Shown: positions 13,405-25,800 of the stretch, in pieces
Layout of the letters: every line of letters begins with the position of its first letter
How positions within the stretch are numbered: the first letter of the stretch is position 1
Made by a program: the position numbers and the translations under genes
From: Neoechinorhynchus agilis
Taxonomy: Eukaryota > Acanthocephala
Reading direction: 5' to 3'
Length of the DNA: 64,000 bases
Assembly: GCA_051530055.1 (NCBI GenBank)
Contig: CM121341.1
Coordinates: forward strand, 16,120,001-16,184,000
Notes under the pieces: model-generated
Seen by the model: the letters and a program-made list of their open reading frames with translations, nothing else
Told to the model about the DNA's origin: nothing
Databases searched by the model: none

Positions 13405-16400
13405 TTGTACATGTTATTTGTTTTAAGGCTCTGGTGCGCGGACTGTAATGGAAAACGCAACACAGTGCAAGAGGGTTCGATTGGATACTCGGTCCCGAAC
13501 TCTCGTCAACGTCCTCTCTCTCGTGAACGTCAACGTCCTCTCTCTCGTGAACCGTTAACGAACATTGTTTTCGCTAACGAACTTTCATTGCGAAAAAGCT
13601 GCATAACTTTATTTTCTCGCACTACTTTAACAAATCGATCGTCAACGTCAAGGATCGTCAACGTCATCAAGGATATTCAACGTCGTCTCTCTCGTCACCA
13701 TCCTCTCTCGCGTGAACGTCCTCCAAAGTCGAAAACAATTGGCGATACAATTAAATCTTCATCGCCGCTCTCACCTTCATGGCTGGTAAAATGTTTCGTA
13801 ACCCAGCCTCTTGCCAAGGGTGCTCGATAACAACCCTCATCGCCCCAACGCACATCCCAGAGCCTTGCCCGTTCTTTATCTGTGGGTTCTGCTGCGCTAA
13901 GCTGCTGATCAAATTGGCACCAGATCGAATACCGTTTGGAATGCCTTTTGGAGTTTCGATCGCAATCGACGCTAACCTTGAAACATCACCTTCTACCATG
14001 CCTTTGAACATCACAACAGAAGCCATCTCACAGATTTCTCCCGATCTGATGCCCAACAACGGTCCATCACCAAAATCATTCCACCACCCCGATCTCTTTC
14101 CTCCCGTTTCACCCGTCACAACACTTCCCACTCAACTGAGTATATCCCCAAAACACAACCAAACTATTGTCAAGGATCCCTTACCAGCTCCCAGCAGCCC
14201 GTTAATTTCACATCTAATTAATGACAAAGAGTGTGACCTGTTTCCGTACAAGGCCAACCAACTATCTTGTGACAACCCAAACATGCCATCCACACCTGGA
14301 AATGAGAAATCGTCTATGGACCCTGGACCTAACTAAATCCCGATTCTCAAACCTCCGTTTCGGACTCATATTGCCTCCCTCACATCCACCCTCCGCGCAG
14401 CTCCTTCTTATCCCGCTCGTCGACGTCCGTCTTTTCAAGACAACGCTCGCCTCCCAATCACGTCTACCCTTCAGCCTCCCTCTCAGCAGAGGTTACCGGA
14501 AATAAAACCTCCCTCACCGAAATCTCGCGCACCACAAAATCGTCCGCCTAACAAATCGAGGGTTGTTCCTAACACATTCGGCCTTCTTCCTGGCCACGCC
14601 CAACACAAACATACGAAATATGATTCATCCCACGATCTCTTGTCCATTTTCTAGCCGTTTCAATGCGTTGAAACACAATCTGCTACATCTCAACGAAATT
14701 ACCCGTACGCTCTTCCCTTATAACAACCCTCCGGCACCTGTATCTGTTGACCGCATCCCATCAAATAGTCCAGCTGACTCTCGTCCACGCCTTCTAAAAG
14801 TTAGCTTTCACCTTCGTAACATTGCCTCTGCCTACATCTCCAAGCGCTTTAAAATCACCCCTCCCTTGCCGGATATTTCCAGCCCGACAGTCAATAAATA
14901 AGTTATCGTCCATTCAACACACGCCTTCTCCTGCCGTAAATTTTTGGATACCTCCAAAGGAACCCGCTGTTCCTTCGCAGAAATTAGACATGCAACTGTT
15001 TTCCATCCCTTATCAGAAAATCGTCACACCTCAGACATACTAGTCACCACAGAAACCCGGCTCAGTGACTCAAACAAAGACACCGCAGCCATATCTAACT
15101 TCACTCACTTTCACTCTGTCGGAGGCCCAACCCAAAAAATTTCGGTCGGCCTTGAACAATCCACTTGCATCCTAGATGAACAGGCAACTACAACGTCACC
15201 CGACTTGACAACCATCTCGCCCCTCTAACCCATTTCCTTGCTGAGCATCCCACCTAAACAGCCGTTCCCTACAATCATAAACACCAATATTCGTAGCATC
15301 CTACCAAAAATCGACGAGCTGTCCATAGTCGCTACGGCCACCAAAGCCGACATTCTCGTCATTACGGAAACCTGGCTCTCTCAATTTAATAAGGACACTG
15401 CCATCATCCCCGGATTCTCCTCATTTCACCTAACTAGAGATGATCGTTCTGGAGGAGGCGTCTCTATTTACTTGAAGTCCTCCTTACCATCTCCACCCCT
15501 CACTATTTTATATCAGAACATCTCGAATGAGTTCACCTTCAACTATCTCTTTCTCTTCGTAACGGCAGCCGTGAAATGACCGTCGCCGGTGTTTATCGTC
15601 CCCCTGCCTCAACTCCCACCCCAACATCTGAACAAATTGATACATTAATTAATGACAAACTATCGTTAAATTCTAAACACTTCATGATTTTAGGAGACTT
15701 CAACCGTCTCCCTGCTCCACCGTCACTCTCTGATCTCTTACAACTAGTAAACTTCCCCTCGCGTGGTTCATTCAAACTAGATAAAATCTTTACCAATATA
15801 GCAATATTCCGCTCCCGTTAAACTCCCACCCGTCGCGACCTCGGATCACAGCACCATCCTCCTTAGACCAATTGTTCCTCGGAAGCGACAGTCCTCCGAC
15901 CCTTTCCCGGCCTGGAATAAACGTGAGCATCACTCTCACTCCTTCTTCAACAAGGTATGGCGGCATTGCACAATAGTTTAGTCCCTTGCACGTGCATGTC
16001 TTTCCTTCGGAAAATGATTCGTATGTCGAATCGTGATCCACCATGGTTTTCACCTTTACTAAAATCACTACAAGACAAGGTGAAAAAATCCTTTCACTCC
16101 CGACATCCCGACTACCCAGAACTCCACAAGAGATTCACTGTGCGTCTTCTTCACGCTCGCAAAACCTTTCTTTTTTCAAAACTACCGTCATCCCCTAATC
16201 GTTCCTGGTGGAGCGAGATCAAAAATGCCATGGGCCTTCACAGATCTCAGCCTTTCGCCAATCTGCATAAATGTCAGCTCGAAAACACCCTCAACTCCAT
16301 GAACGCTACCATGTGCCCTTCCAAATCTTCCACTGACACAAGCGTCGCACGAACCTGCGACGATCGCAACCATATGACCTGGGTTCCTTATTCACGCGTC

Positions 16401-17040
16401 TCCACTCTTGAGGTTTTCCTATTCCTCAAAAAACTACCACGTACATCATCCCCTAACGCTCTGATTTCCAACTGGGCCATACGCATCATCATTAGCTTGA
16501 TCTTTGAGCCTCTAGCTCATATCATCAATTCTAGCTTTGAAAACGGGATTTTTCTAGATTGCCTGAAGACTGCTCGCGTCATTCCTATCCCTAAGGCGCG
16601 GAAACCCGTTTCTCTGTCATCCTTTCGCCCTATATCTCTACTCTCGCCGTTTTCTAAAAAATTTTAAAAAATGTTTTAAAACTCGCATCCTCCTCACCTT
16701 TTTACAAAACATTTCGTCTAACCAATTCGGCTTTCGACCAGGATTCATTTGTACCGACGCCCTCTTGTGCATTTACGATTAGATTCTGCGCAATCTTGAC
16801 CAGGAACCGTCTTTCGTTTGTCGCCTCATCCAGGTGGATCTTGCCAAGGACTTTGACTCTGTAGATCACGATCTTCTCGTTAAGGCCTGCGAGAAGTTTG
16901 GCTTCTTACCCTGGCAAATAAGCTGGCTCACTTCTTTCCTGGCAAACCAGTCGCAATATTTTCAAGGTGTGCCACAAGGAGCTATACGATCGCCCTTTTC
17001 GATATCTTCCTCAACGTCCGCGAGTGCAGCGGAACGGAGG
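13405..17040 (+). mobile_element. Degraded CR1/L2-like LINE (ORF1, endonuclease, partial reverse transcriptase)
   Basis: About 13405-14900 is proline/serine-rich ORF1 remains, ending with RPRLLKVSFHLRNIASAY, an ORF1 RRM-like segment. 15238-15820 is an APE endonuclease: INTNIRSILPKIDELS, DILVITETWLS, GVYRPP, FMILGDFN, LDKIF. 15957-17000 is reverse transcriptase: RVIPIPKARKPVSLSSFRPI, NQFGFRPGF, VDLAKDFDSVDHDLL, GVPQGAIRSPF. The palm with the catalytic DD is missing because the copy stops shortly after GVPQG. Several frame breaks and a partial duplication of the endonuclease (see findings) show it is dead. G+C is higher than in the flanks. Confidence 0.82.
13497..13720 (+). repeat. Degenerate short tandem repeats in LINE ORF1 region
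   Basis: Runs of cgtcaacgtcctctctctcg, about 24 bp, are repeated exactly at 13503-13550 and then in shortened form (gtcaacgtc, ctctctcg) to about 13720. In the + frame this encodes QRPLSRE repeats. Confidence 0.75.
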
Positions 17041-17345
17041 AAAATACGGAAATATATTCAGTTATCGAGGGCTCACTATTTTGTCCCCTTTGGGGTATAG
17101 ACGTATGGAGCGCTCGGCAGCTCGGCACTCTCTCTACTCCAGGATCTCTCGAAGAAATTGAGAGAGGCAACCGGAGACTCAAGAGCAGGCGTATTCCTTC
17201 GACAAAATATCTCGCTGGCAGTACAACGAGGCAATGCTGCCAGCGTGATGGCGACGGTCGAGGAAGGACAAAAGCTGGAATTTGGCGGGATGTGGTGGGT
17301 GTGCTTCAAACAGATTGTTTGAATTGCTAAAAATATATTATGTTG
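17041..17345 (+). mobile_element. Solo 3' end of a QRGNAASV-type element
   Basis: Frames give WSARQLGTL, then TGDSRAGVFLRQNISLAVQR and GNAASVMATVEEGQKLEFGG, matching the C-terminus seen at 13.2 and 46.4 kb. The 3' tail (ggacaaaagctggaatttgg to about 17345, ending in ttgttggttcaaataaa-like sequence) recurs at 18553-18645 in the same orientation and at 17530-17615 inverted. Confidence 0.65.
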
Positions 17346-17529
17346 GTTCAAATAAATGGAAAGAAATTGATAATTTTGGGCCTCCGCGTTGGCCTTCTTC
17401 AATCTGTTTATTGTAAGTTTTCGAATATTCGAGTTTGTAAATGATGAACATTTTTGACCATTGAACTGTCGAAAACAATTCGAAATCTGAGTTATTTCGG
17501 CCTAAAAACCATGCATTTATTTTAGGTGT

Positions 17530-17615
17530 CTTTTATCAACTTTTCTTTACATTCACCACCTCCCACCAAATTCCAGCTTTTGTCCTTCCTCGACCGTCCC
17601 CCTTAAGCCGATTGC
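17530..17615 (-). repeat. Inverted copy of the same 3' tail
   Basis: Reverse complement contains ggtcgaggaaggacaaaagc followed by tggaatttgg, as at 17249-17280. Confidence 0.7.
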
Positions 17616-17685
17616 GCCTGCGTGTTCTATGTTTTTTTATATTGCAGCTGTCCCATATGAGGTGGAAGGTTTGCGTTAAAAACTT

Positions 17686-17768
17686 GCCAGGAGTGGGGTT
17701 CGAACCCACGCATACTTTCGTATATTGGAACTTAAGTCCAACGCCTTAGACCACTCGGCCATCCTGGC
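17686..17768 (-). tRNA. tRNA-Leu (anticodon UAA)
   Basis: On the minus strand the 7-bp acceptor stem GCCAGGA pairs with TCCTGGC. The D arm has TGGCCGAGTGGTCTAAGGC; the anticodon stem-loop TTGGACTTAAGTTCCAA gives UAA. A long variable arm (TATACGAAAGTATG) is typical of leucine tRNAs, and the T arm is GTGGGTTCGAACCCCAC. No intron and no encoded CCA. It lies between two copies of a retroelement tail. All conserved positions look intact, so it is likely functional. Confidence 0.95.
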
Positions 17769-17924
17769 TGTCAAATAAAAGTACTTGTAAACTCAAATAC
17801 TTCGTAATTATATACCAGAATCGGAAAATACTGAATTATTATCACTCTGTAAAGAAAGATTGTATTTTGGGTCGCTTGTCTACACCCGAGAGGGGTGATT
17901 AAAGACAAAATTACATTTCGATTG

Positions 17925-18492
17925 AGCAGGTATTGGTCACAAAACACACAACATGATTGTTCGTTATGACTCGGGGACCCGGGATCGTCAACCCCGGTCT
18001 TGTTGGTTTCATTTAGGCCAACTACAAGTAGTTGGGGGGAAACTTGCTTTGTTCCCTTCCATCGTGTGGACCATTTCAATATATCGACTCTTTTAGAAAT
18101 CGATGGGATTTTCTATTTTCCATGTAGATATCGATATGCATTCGTTGATGACTTTTGCTTCTTTCTATCTTTCACGCAAGACACTTATATATTCAAATTC
18201 TTCGATGGCCTATAACACAAAAGGACCCCGCCTTTAAATCATATACAGAGAACCGCACACTCAATTAAATTCGACAAGACTGACGTTCCCTGTACAGAAT
18301 ATAGAAAATTCAAAAGCGAAGATACACATTAAAATGGCCAACACGATGAAAGGGAACAAAGCAAAAGTTTCCCTCCAATTACCTACAGTTGGCTTAAATG
18401 GGTCCAGATAAGCTGGTCGACGCCTATGGGTTTTACGATTCCTGGTATCCGAGTTGAAACGAACAATCATGTCGTGTGCTTATGACCAGTAT
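17925..18492. mobile_element. Large foldback (long inverted repeat) element
   Basis: Left arm about 17925-18140 and right arm about 18280-18492 are reverse complements over most of their length. For example acatgattgttcgtt at 17951 matches the reverse of 18463, and gtttcatttaggccaactac matches the reverse of about 18383-18403. The spacer is about 140 bp. No transposase, so a non-autonomous MITE/foldback is the simplest reading. Confidence 0.8.
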
Positions 18493-18552
18493 TTGCCAAT
18501 TTTCAGATGGAATTGACAAGCGACTTAAATAACAACATATCCAATTATCTGA

Positions 18553-18645
18553 ATGCCAGGAAGGACAAAGGCTGGAATTTGGCGAGAGGTGGTGAGTGTG
18601 CTTTAAACAGATTGTTTGAATTGTTAAAAATATATTATGTTGGTA
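18553..18645 (+). repeat. Third copy of the QRGNAASV-element 3' tail
   Basis: Matches 17257-17345 (ggacaaaggctggaatttgg, then cagattgtttgaatt, then aaaatatattatgttgg). It directly follows the foldback element, so the two may share an insertion history. Confidence 0.75.
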
Positions 18646-20078
18646 AAAAAATTTACATTTAAATAATAACCTAGAAACTAAATTTGAACCGTGAATTTAT
18701 GACTCAAAAATACATATTAAATAGCCAGGCGAAGAAAAGAAATCTACGACTTAATGACTTGTCATTAGATATGTACCAGGTTATCAGAAATAGAAATAGA
18801 AGTAATTGGCATTGAAAGCTTAAGCGATTTCGTAAGGCAAAAAATGGTTAAAATAGGAAAGGTTTCTTTGAATAGACTTCATTTAGTGAACGTAGGAATA
18901 AATCGCCACCTTAGAAATTGAATTTGAAGTAGAAATGTTTATGGCATTCATATTGTCTTAGATAATAAGATTTGGAATGATTAGGCTAGTCCACCAGTAT
19001 CGCTCAAATACAGCTGTAACAGTCGCTGACCCAGAAATAATGGTTAGTGACAAAATCAAATTATTTCAATGGGCATGGGTTGAGTTTAGAGTTTTAATGA
19101 AAAGCAAAATGCGTAAATCCTTAAAAACTTTGCTCGGTTTAAAAAACAGGACTTTGACAGATAAGTTTAACTGTAATATCTGCAAATTTGATTTAAAAAT
19201 CTTTAAATAAGGTAAGAAGTTATCAAGATACCACTTAAGACCATGCTTTTTATTTAGAATAATAACGAAACATCGCCAAAATTTAAAATTTCGCACCTTA
19301 AGGTTTTTGATCATATCGTTCAAAATCGTTTAGCGAATTTATTTTAAAATATGCTCATTACACGGAATAGCATGTAAAATGTTGATATTAAAAAATACAA
19401 CGTCCTATTTATTTTATGCGATTATCAGGATTTCTCACATATGTATGTGTGTTTGGGCAAGAATCGAATATTCTCCATGCAATTTCGGTAAAATTTTATT
19501 CGTTAATAATCGTGAACTGCAAGTACCTTTCTCAACATCCAAATGATTTTTACACCAATTACCTCCTTTCTGATGTTGAAACCGGACAATTTAGTAAGGG
19601 TTTCGCTCAATGCAAATCACCGCTCACGCTAAAGACAAAAATTATCAATCAATGAAATCAGCATAACTAAACAACTATGAAAACGAGCGGATGCCCTGGT
19701 ACCATAAAGAAAAAATGGCATATTCTCGGTGGCGAGTTTTAGATTTTACCTGAAGTATAATGCAACTCATATAAGACAGGTTTATTTCAAATCAAAAATT
19801 AGCGGTAAGACAAACACTGAGAATGTTTCATAACACTTTTTTAAGCAAAATTGGACGTATTTTTTTGGGCATCTAGAAATGCCGTATAAGTTCAAGTGCG
19901 ATACGATCTCTAATTTTCGTCCAAACTAAATCTGACGCTCAAAGTGATTATTGACAGGGTGACATGAAACAAAAAATCTTTATACTTCATTATCGCGTCG
20001 TCTGAGATAAAGACAACCACATTCATAATCATAATGAGCTTCAAGTATCTTTAAAAACGTAATAATTTTTACATGCAC
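18646..20078. other. Intergenic, AT-rich
   Basis: No gene supported; frames are short and strongly AT-biased. Confidence 0.45.
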
Positions 20079-20159
20079 CGCGAGGAAACCTATCCTTATC
20101 AATCATTGTTCGTCGTAAACACTTACAAACAATGATTGATAAAGCGAGGTTTCCTCGCG
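20079..20159. repeat. 81-bp palindrome (foldback repeat)
   Basis: cgcgaggaaacct pairs with aggtttcctcgcg and tatcaatcattgtt pairs with aacaatgattgata across a short spacer containing cgtaaacacttac. The right flank (cgaaatatttc, then accgggattatcttcac) is shared with the foldback at 50.4 kb. Confidence 0.85.
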
Positions 20160-20889
20160 AAATATTTCAGAACAATAAAATAATTTGTAACCGGGATTAT
20201 CTTCACCACAAGCCAAAAGTGGAAAATGTAACTTTTAGAAAATAGATCTTGATTTTGAAAGGATTTCACAAATAACAATTTAAGACTACTAGCTTGTGGT
20301 AAACTTTAAATCACAACAACAGGCGGTATACCTTAATATAGGCTCAATTGTCTTTATACAAATAACCATAGTCTATTTTTCGACTAATCTACGAGAAATG
20401 ACGATTAGATGGTAAATCTAAGAAATTCGCCTTTATATTAAAATTCAAATTTTGATTTTTTTAACTGTATTGCGTAAGCATACTAAATTCTCGATTCAGG
20501 CAAATGCGTATTTATATATGTTAAGGTCAGAGCGCCACAAAAATAAAATTGACTCTTATGCCTTCTTGGGATATGAACATATGCGCATATAATGAAAAAA
20601 TACAGTAGTGAGGATACTAAAATGTGGAGTTGCAGTCAAAGCAGCTACTGGGGTGAAAGCAAACTACCAGATGATTTTCAAATAGTCGAGTTATCGTAAT
20701 CGTTTTAAAATAAACGTCAAAGACAATAAAACCCGCTCACAAAAGATCACAACATTTTTTGAAAATACACACGTAAGCGATCACACATAAATGGAAACAA
20801 ACAAGTGCATACTAACAATCACACGATAAAGAAAACACACAAACTCGCGCATATGAACACATGAACGCAACACGAATACTCGTGAATAT

Positions 20890-21053
20890 ACGTTGGCGAA
20901 TCCTGTCCCCGATGTTATCGATACTCATTTATTTATTTATTTGCGAAATATTTCACAAGGTTTTCCTTGCCTCTTCAGTCGCTATTGTTTTGTGAGGATA
21001 TTGCAATTAATAAATGAGTAACGACAACACCGGGGACAGGATTCACTAACGTA
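20890..21053. repeat. Foldback/MITE with terminal inverted repeats of about 45 bp
   Basis: Left arm 20890-20933 (tacgttggcgaatcctgtcc and on to actcatttatt) and right arm 21008-21053 are reverse complements with a few mismatches; the spacer contains gaaatatttc. Sequence right of it recurs in diverged form at about 27230-27360. Confidence 0.85.
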
Positions 21054-22213
21054 CAATCAAATTCACCCCGAGGACAATGATATATGACTCGTGAATATAT
21101 TAATGCGCATGAACACAAAACTAGCAAACAAAAAACAACGCTTGATATTTGGAAAACTACGCACTTTATTGGCAATTCCTTGAAATGAAAATGGAATTTA
21201 CAGATTGTTGTTGTGACATTCTTAACAATCTCACCAGACTGTCTGAATGTACATCTTTATCCGTCGGAGTTTGAACACCGGAGTGATAATTTTGCTACAC
21301 ACTCAATAAATCATAAACTCCATTAAAAAATGTAATCAAATTCATAGTTGAAAATTGCCAATGAATAATGCTCGGCCTTAGAGCAAATCGAATATTTCTA
21401 TCCAACTGAAACTAGGCCGAGTAAACTAAAAGTGCAATCAAAACGAATATTTGAATAATCTACGAAATAAGACCGACATTAATCCACAAGCACTTAAATG
21501 GTGTATTTAACGAATGTCCGCGAAACGATTCGGTGGAAAGGGAGGTGTCTGCTAAAAAACGAAATAAACAAAAAAGAATATGCAACATACCGTTTGTAGA
21601 GAGAGAACGGATATAATGGCGAAAATTTCATGTGTAGCAAAATGATTTTTAGGTAAGACCATAATCAAAGTGAATCGTAGCCACTGATTTAGAACCACTG
21701 GACATATCTGGGGAGCAATCCAATTCTAGACGTTCGACTTTAAGCATGAGACATCTTATGTCAAAATTAGAACACACACGGACATCATTATTGATCAAAA
21801 CTGAAATGTTAAAACGAAAAATATTATATTTAAATTACGTAGATTGCCAATCTAAACGTATCTACTGCACATGTAGCAATAAAGTTTAAGCAGGTTTAAT
21901 AAAAGTTACTAAATTTAAAAAAGGCATGGAATTTTTATTAGGCACAAAAAATGTTCGATTATGCGCGTAAAAGGTCTCTTCGTGAAAACTATTATTCAAA
22001 ATGATTTGTACATCCATCAGATTCATTGAAAATGTGCCTTTAAATTTGTTTAAACCAATAGAATTTTGAGCTTATTTCTTGGAAAAGCTATGAACAATAC
22101 CGAGAACCCCTCGATAAGATTTGCGCACAGTGTTTACTGCTTGGATCGCCGCCACCAGCGCAGTGAAGGATGGGGTGGGATAATTCGCACAACCGCGAGT
22201 CACGCTCCTTTAT
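21054..22213. other. Intergenic
   Basis: No supportable gene. It probably includes the 3' UTR of the minus-strand ORF that ends at 22214. Confidence 0.4.
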
Positions 22214-22852
22214 CTACAATTTCGGTCTTTTAGGAGGATTGGGTTCGTTCAGTCGTCCGCAGTTTGCCATTCCAACTCTAATGGCGGGTAAATTGAGCAC
22301 ACGTGATCCAGGTGCAACGCTGGTACTTCCCTGACGAAATGAGCTCAACGAAGGATCTTCCATCCCATCCGGAAGTTGAGATCATCTCCCACTGATGTTG
22401 TGATCTATACTAAAGTTTGAATAGCTGCGCCGGGAATGGCATTCCACCTGTTGTTCGACCCAAGAAAGGACGTACCCGTCCCCGTGCTGGGTGTATCGCC
22501 TTGAATTGCTGAAACCATCCACGTTTGCGGCTTGAAGTTGAATTTCATGCTCACGGACATTGTTCATAGTCAGCGGCATTACACCAGATGCGGGAACTTG
22601 TCCGGCTGTTGTCGCAGCTGACACAGTCCCACCGGCACTGGTGTACTCCCCGACAGCAGCTGACGCTTTATTCCGATTTATACGTCTTTTGCGGCGTATT
22701 GGACTCACGGTCGTACGGTACAGAGGCGTTATTCGACGGTAGTTGGCCTGACGACTCGCTTGTCGAGTGCCCAAATTGTGAATTTCACGGTAACTCTTGC
22801 CCTTTGCGGACGAACCAACATCGGCAAGGTTCAGTCGCTGCTGCATATCCAT
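22214..22852 (-). CDS. Unrecognised basic protein, reading frame interrupted by one TGA
   Basis: From ATG 22852 (MDMQQRLNLADVGSSAKGKS) a frame runs to TGA at 22382-22384 and then stays open in the same frame for about 55 codons, ending NEPNPPKRPKL with TAG at 22214. A good acceptor (ctctttcag) lies 15 nt before the ATG. The protein is low in hydrophobics, with a basic cluster SPIRRKRRINRNK that looks like a nuclear localisation signal and an Ala/Thr/Gly-rich middle. G+C is above the flanks. I recognise no family. The TGA may be a real stop (making the rest 3' UTR), read through, removed by an unusual small intron, or a recent lesion. Confidence 0.5.
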
Positions 22853-22867
22853 ACTTTCACGAGAGAT

Positions 22868-25800
22868 CTGAAAGAGACGCGAAACTGCCGAAAAGCAGCA
22901 CATTCACTCACTCGCATACAGAAACGAACACCCTGTTCTTCCGCGCAGATTTATACGTCACAGGTATGGAATCAATGGACGGACAAACTCCGGATTTACG
23001 AATGCTGTTACATAACAAATTACCCCGGCGGCTACCATTGGACCCATATACCTTTCCCTTTCCTAAAAAAGACTACAAAAAGTAGAATAATATTTTTAGA
23101 TTACTATAGGCCGAGTTGTGTCTCATGTATTGCCAAGATATCGCACTCATTCGCCATCAAGTTATTAATGAAAATCGAGCGCGGCAAATATTTACTGTTT
23201 TTTAGTGTTTTTACAACAGCACCTTCAGTGCATTATCTCACACTACTTATTAGTTTGACACAAAACATCCAAAACGTCAATTTTTCTCCGGACGATCACA
23301 TTTTGTTATAAAAGAATAACCCCAATTCAGATAAAAATATGATTGGTTGGATATGAACCAATGAGGTGCAAGAACACTCCAAAAAAAGAAGTTTTCCGCT
23401 ATTCCCCTTCAGGTAAAGATTTTCCTAAAAAATGCACCTGAAAATAAACAAAAAATCAGCAGCTAAAATAAAACCACTTCGTCTACGTGTATTTGGATTT
23501 TTAGAGTAAATATTTTAATTTAAAATGCCAACAATATATAAGAAGAAAGAGATGGAGCAATGTGATTGCCTGCATGTCTCGGCGATTGATTCTTCACTTG
23601 GATGGGACCTAAATATCCCGTGATCCACGTGAGCGTTCGAAAAGGTCCATCTTTGTGGCAAGACTAGGCTCTCATATCTTTCATCGATGAGTGTCTCGGT
23701 ATTCGTCTTCAATGTGTCTCTTCTACTTATACTCTAACTTGTTTGCAAAACGAAGCGGCGAGAGAGTCACACTCGTGTGATGTGGTGATGGCGGTGGTGG
23801 TGGTGAGTATCTAATACGCACTAGATTTACACGACGGCCGTCAACCTGCGTTGAAGCTTCCTCCGAGTCCTCATTGTGGCACTGTAGACTGCTGGGAGCG
23901 CAAAAGCAATGCTCTCTTTGGAGACAGTCTTTGTGTGTTTGCTGCAAGTTTATACGGCGCGCACTTGCGCGTCGAACTGGTTAGGCGTGGTGCAATGGAA
24001 CGGAGTGTGAGAGCGAAAGCGAAGAGTTCTGTGGCTAACGCAGAATCTTATGCAATACGACTTAAGGAACGTTGAAATGAAGGATACATAATGCACAGGG
24101 TCAATTCCTTCGGAGGAAAACGAGTTCAAGCAAACTTTTGTTTCAACAAGATTTCTAAAGGAAGAAAGGACAAAAGTCGAACGATTATTGAAATGAATCA
24201 AAGAAAGGTATTCCCGTCTTAAAAGTATCTGTTTCGATACGACGCGCCTCATTCGCGTCTTCGTTGTCTTAAAGGAAATTTTAAATATGAGACTATTTGA
24301 AGCGCCCGTATCGACATTGATGCTTGAGTTATAAATTCCACACATTATTTTTACCGTTGCCGTGTCAATGAATGCCAAATCTGGAATTATCCCAATGCGG
24401 CTACAAAATACGTGTCACATTTCATTGTAGATGGTATGTTGCAAACATAAAAGTACAATTTGGCGAGGAATGCAGAAACCGTACGTTTACGTACAAAATT
24501 TACATTCTAGCTAAATTTCTTTCTATCAAATTCTTAATAAAATAAGGAATATTCATTAAGTGTGACTTTAGTGTCTTAAATAAAATGCGTATGCATGGTA
24601 CGGATAATAAAAACGATTCAATCAACCTAGATTAAAAAACATAGAAAAGGCGAGGCTTGTGTTTTCTCTTAATTAGCTCACTCCAGCTATTATTGGAGAA
24701 CGACACAGTCTATCCAGGATCTCATTACAATTCCATTCGAGGAACGATAAAATCGATTTTTTAAATGTTAAACAACACTTTTTTGGGGCGCAGAGTGAAA
24801 TTTATGTTTGAAAAACTCATAATTTTCATAAATGCAACATAAAAAAGAAATGGCAAAACCCATTTTGTAAGTAATCGTGCTTTAAAAGGCACTTTGAAAT
24901 AAAAACATCGATGATGATGGATTTTGTGACGAAATCAAACAACTAGAACAGGCTTGTTAAAATGGGAAAACCGAAAAAATATTTCTGTTGCTTCTTTTAA
25001 TACTATTTGTGATTTTGTTCAAACTTAAAGTTGACGAACTTTGACCTTTACTACCGATCACGAAATTCGGTGTAACGTTCATTCGTCATAAGGCTAAAAA
25101 CCCGGTGGTGTATAAATATTGAACTTTTAAGTATCAACTGTATACTTACTGAACATAACCACATGAAAGAGATTGAATATCGCTATTGAACAGTCTTTAA
25201 AGAACTTTATACCGTTGCAAAAACAACGAATGATGAAATCGCCTTTTCTTGATTAAAATAACCGAGGCTTGATAAATGCATTTCTAGCGATTGTCTTATG
25301 AATTCTCGAAAAGTAATGTAGAATGCTAGGAGAAATACACACCGTCTTTAAAGCACCTTTTACTGTTGCAAAAATAACAAATGATCAATTCGCTTTTTTG
25401 TAGTTAAAGTAACCGAGGTTTGATAAATGCATTTCGAGCGATTGTCTTATGAATTCTCGAAAAGTAATGTAGAATGCCTGGAGAAATGTACAAAACAACA
25501 TTGTTGTTCTGGGGTCCGAAATAATTGCGTAGTAGGTGGGTATTAGAGCGTGTAAGTTATTAACATCGTCGCACTAATCAAGGTGCTTACAGAATGTTAG
25601 TAATGATTTTTTATTATATGACATTAATTAGACTGTTATATGCGTGCAAATAATTTCAGTTGAAAATTCCATCGTATTGCTCAGAAGAAAACATTTTATT
25701 AGTTAGTAAGCTATTCTCAAGGGCATATTTGTGAGAATTTGATGATCCCTTAAATCAAAAATAGACAAAATTTAGAAGATTGGCAATCATACGTTTAGCG

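Noticed and set aside
22588-23311. Plus-strand frames of 165 and 183 codons opposite the 22.2-22.85 kb ORF
   Set aside because: They overlap each other and the minus-strand frame, and their residues resemble antisense translation.
23723-24378. Frames of 74-142 codons on both strands
   Set aside because: Mutually overlapping, no motifs, not supported by splice-like context.
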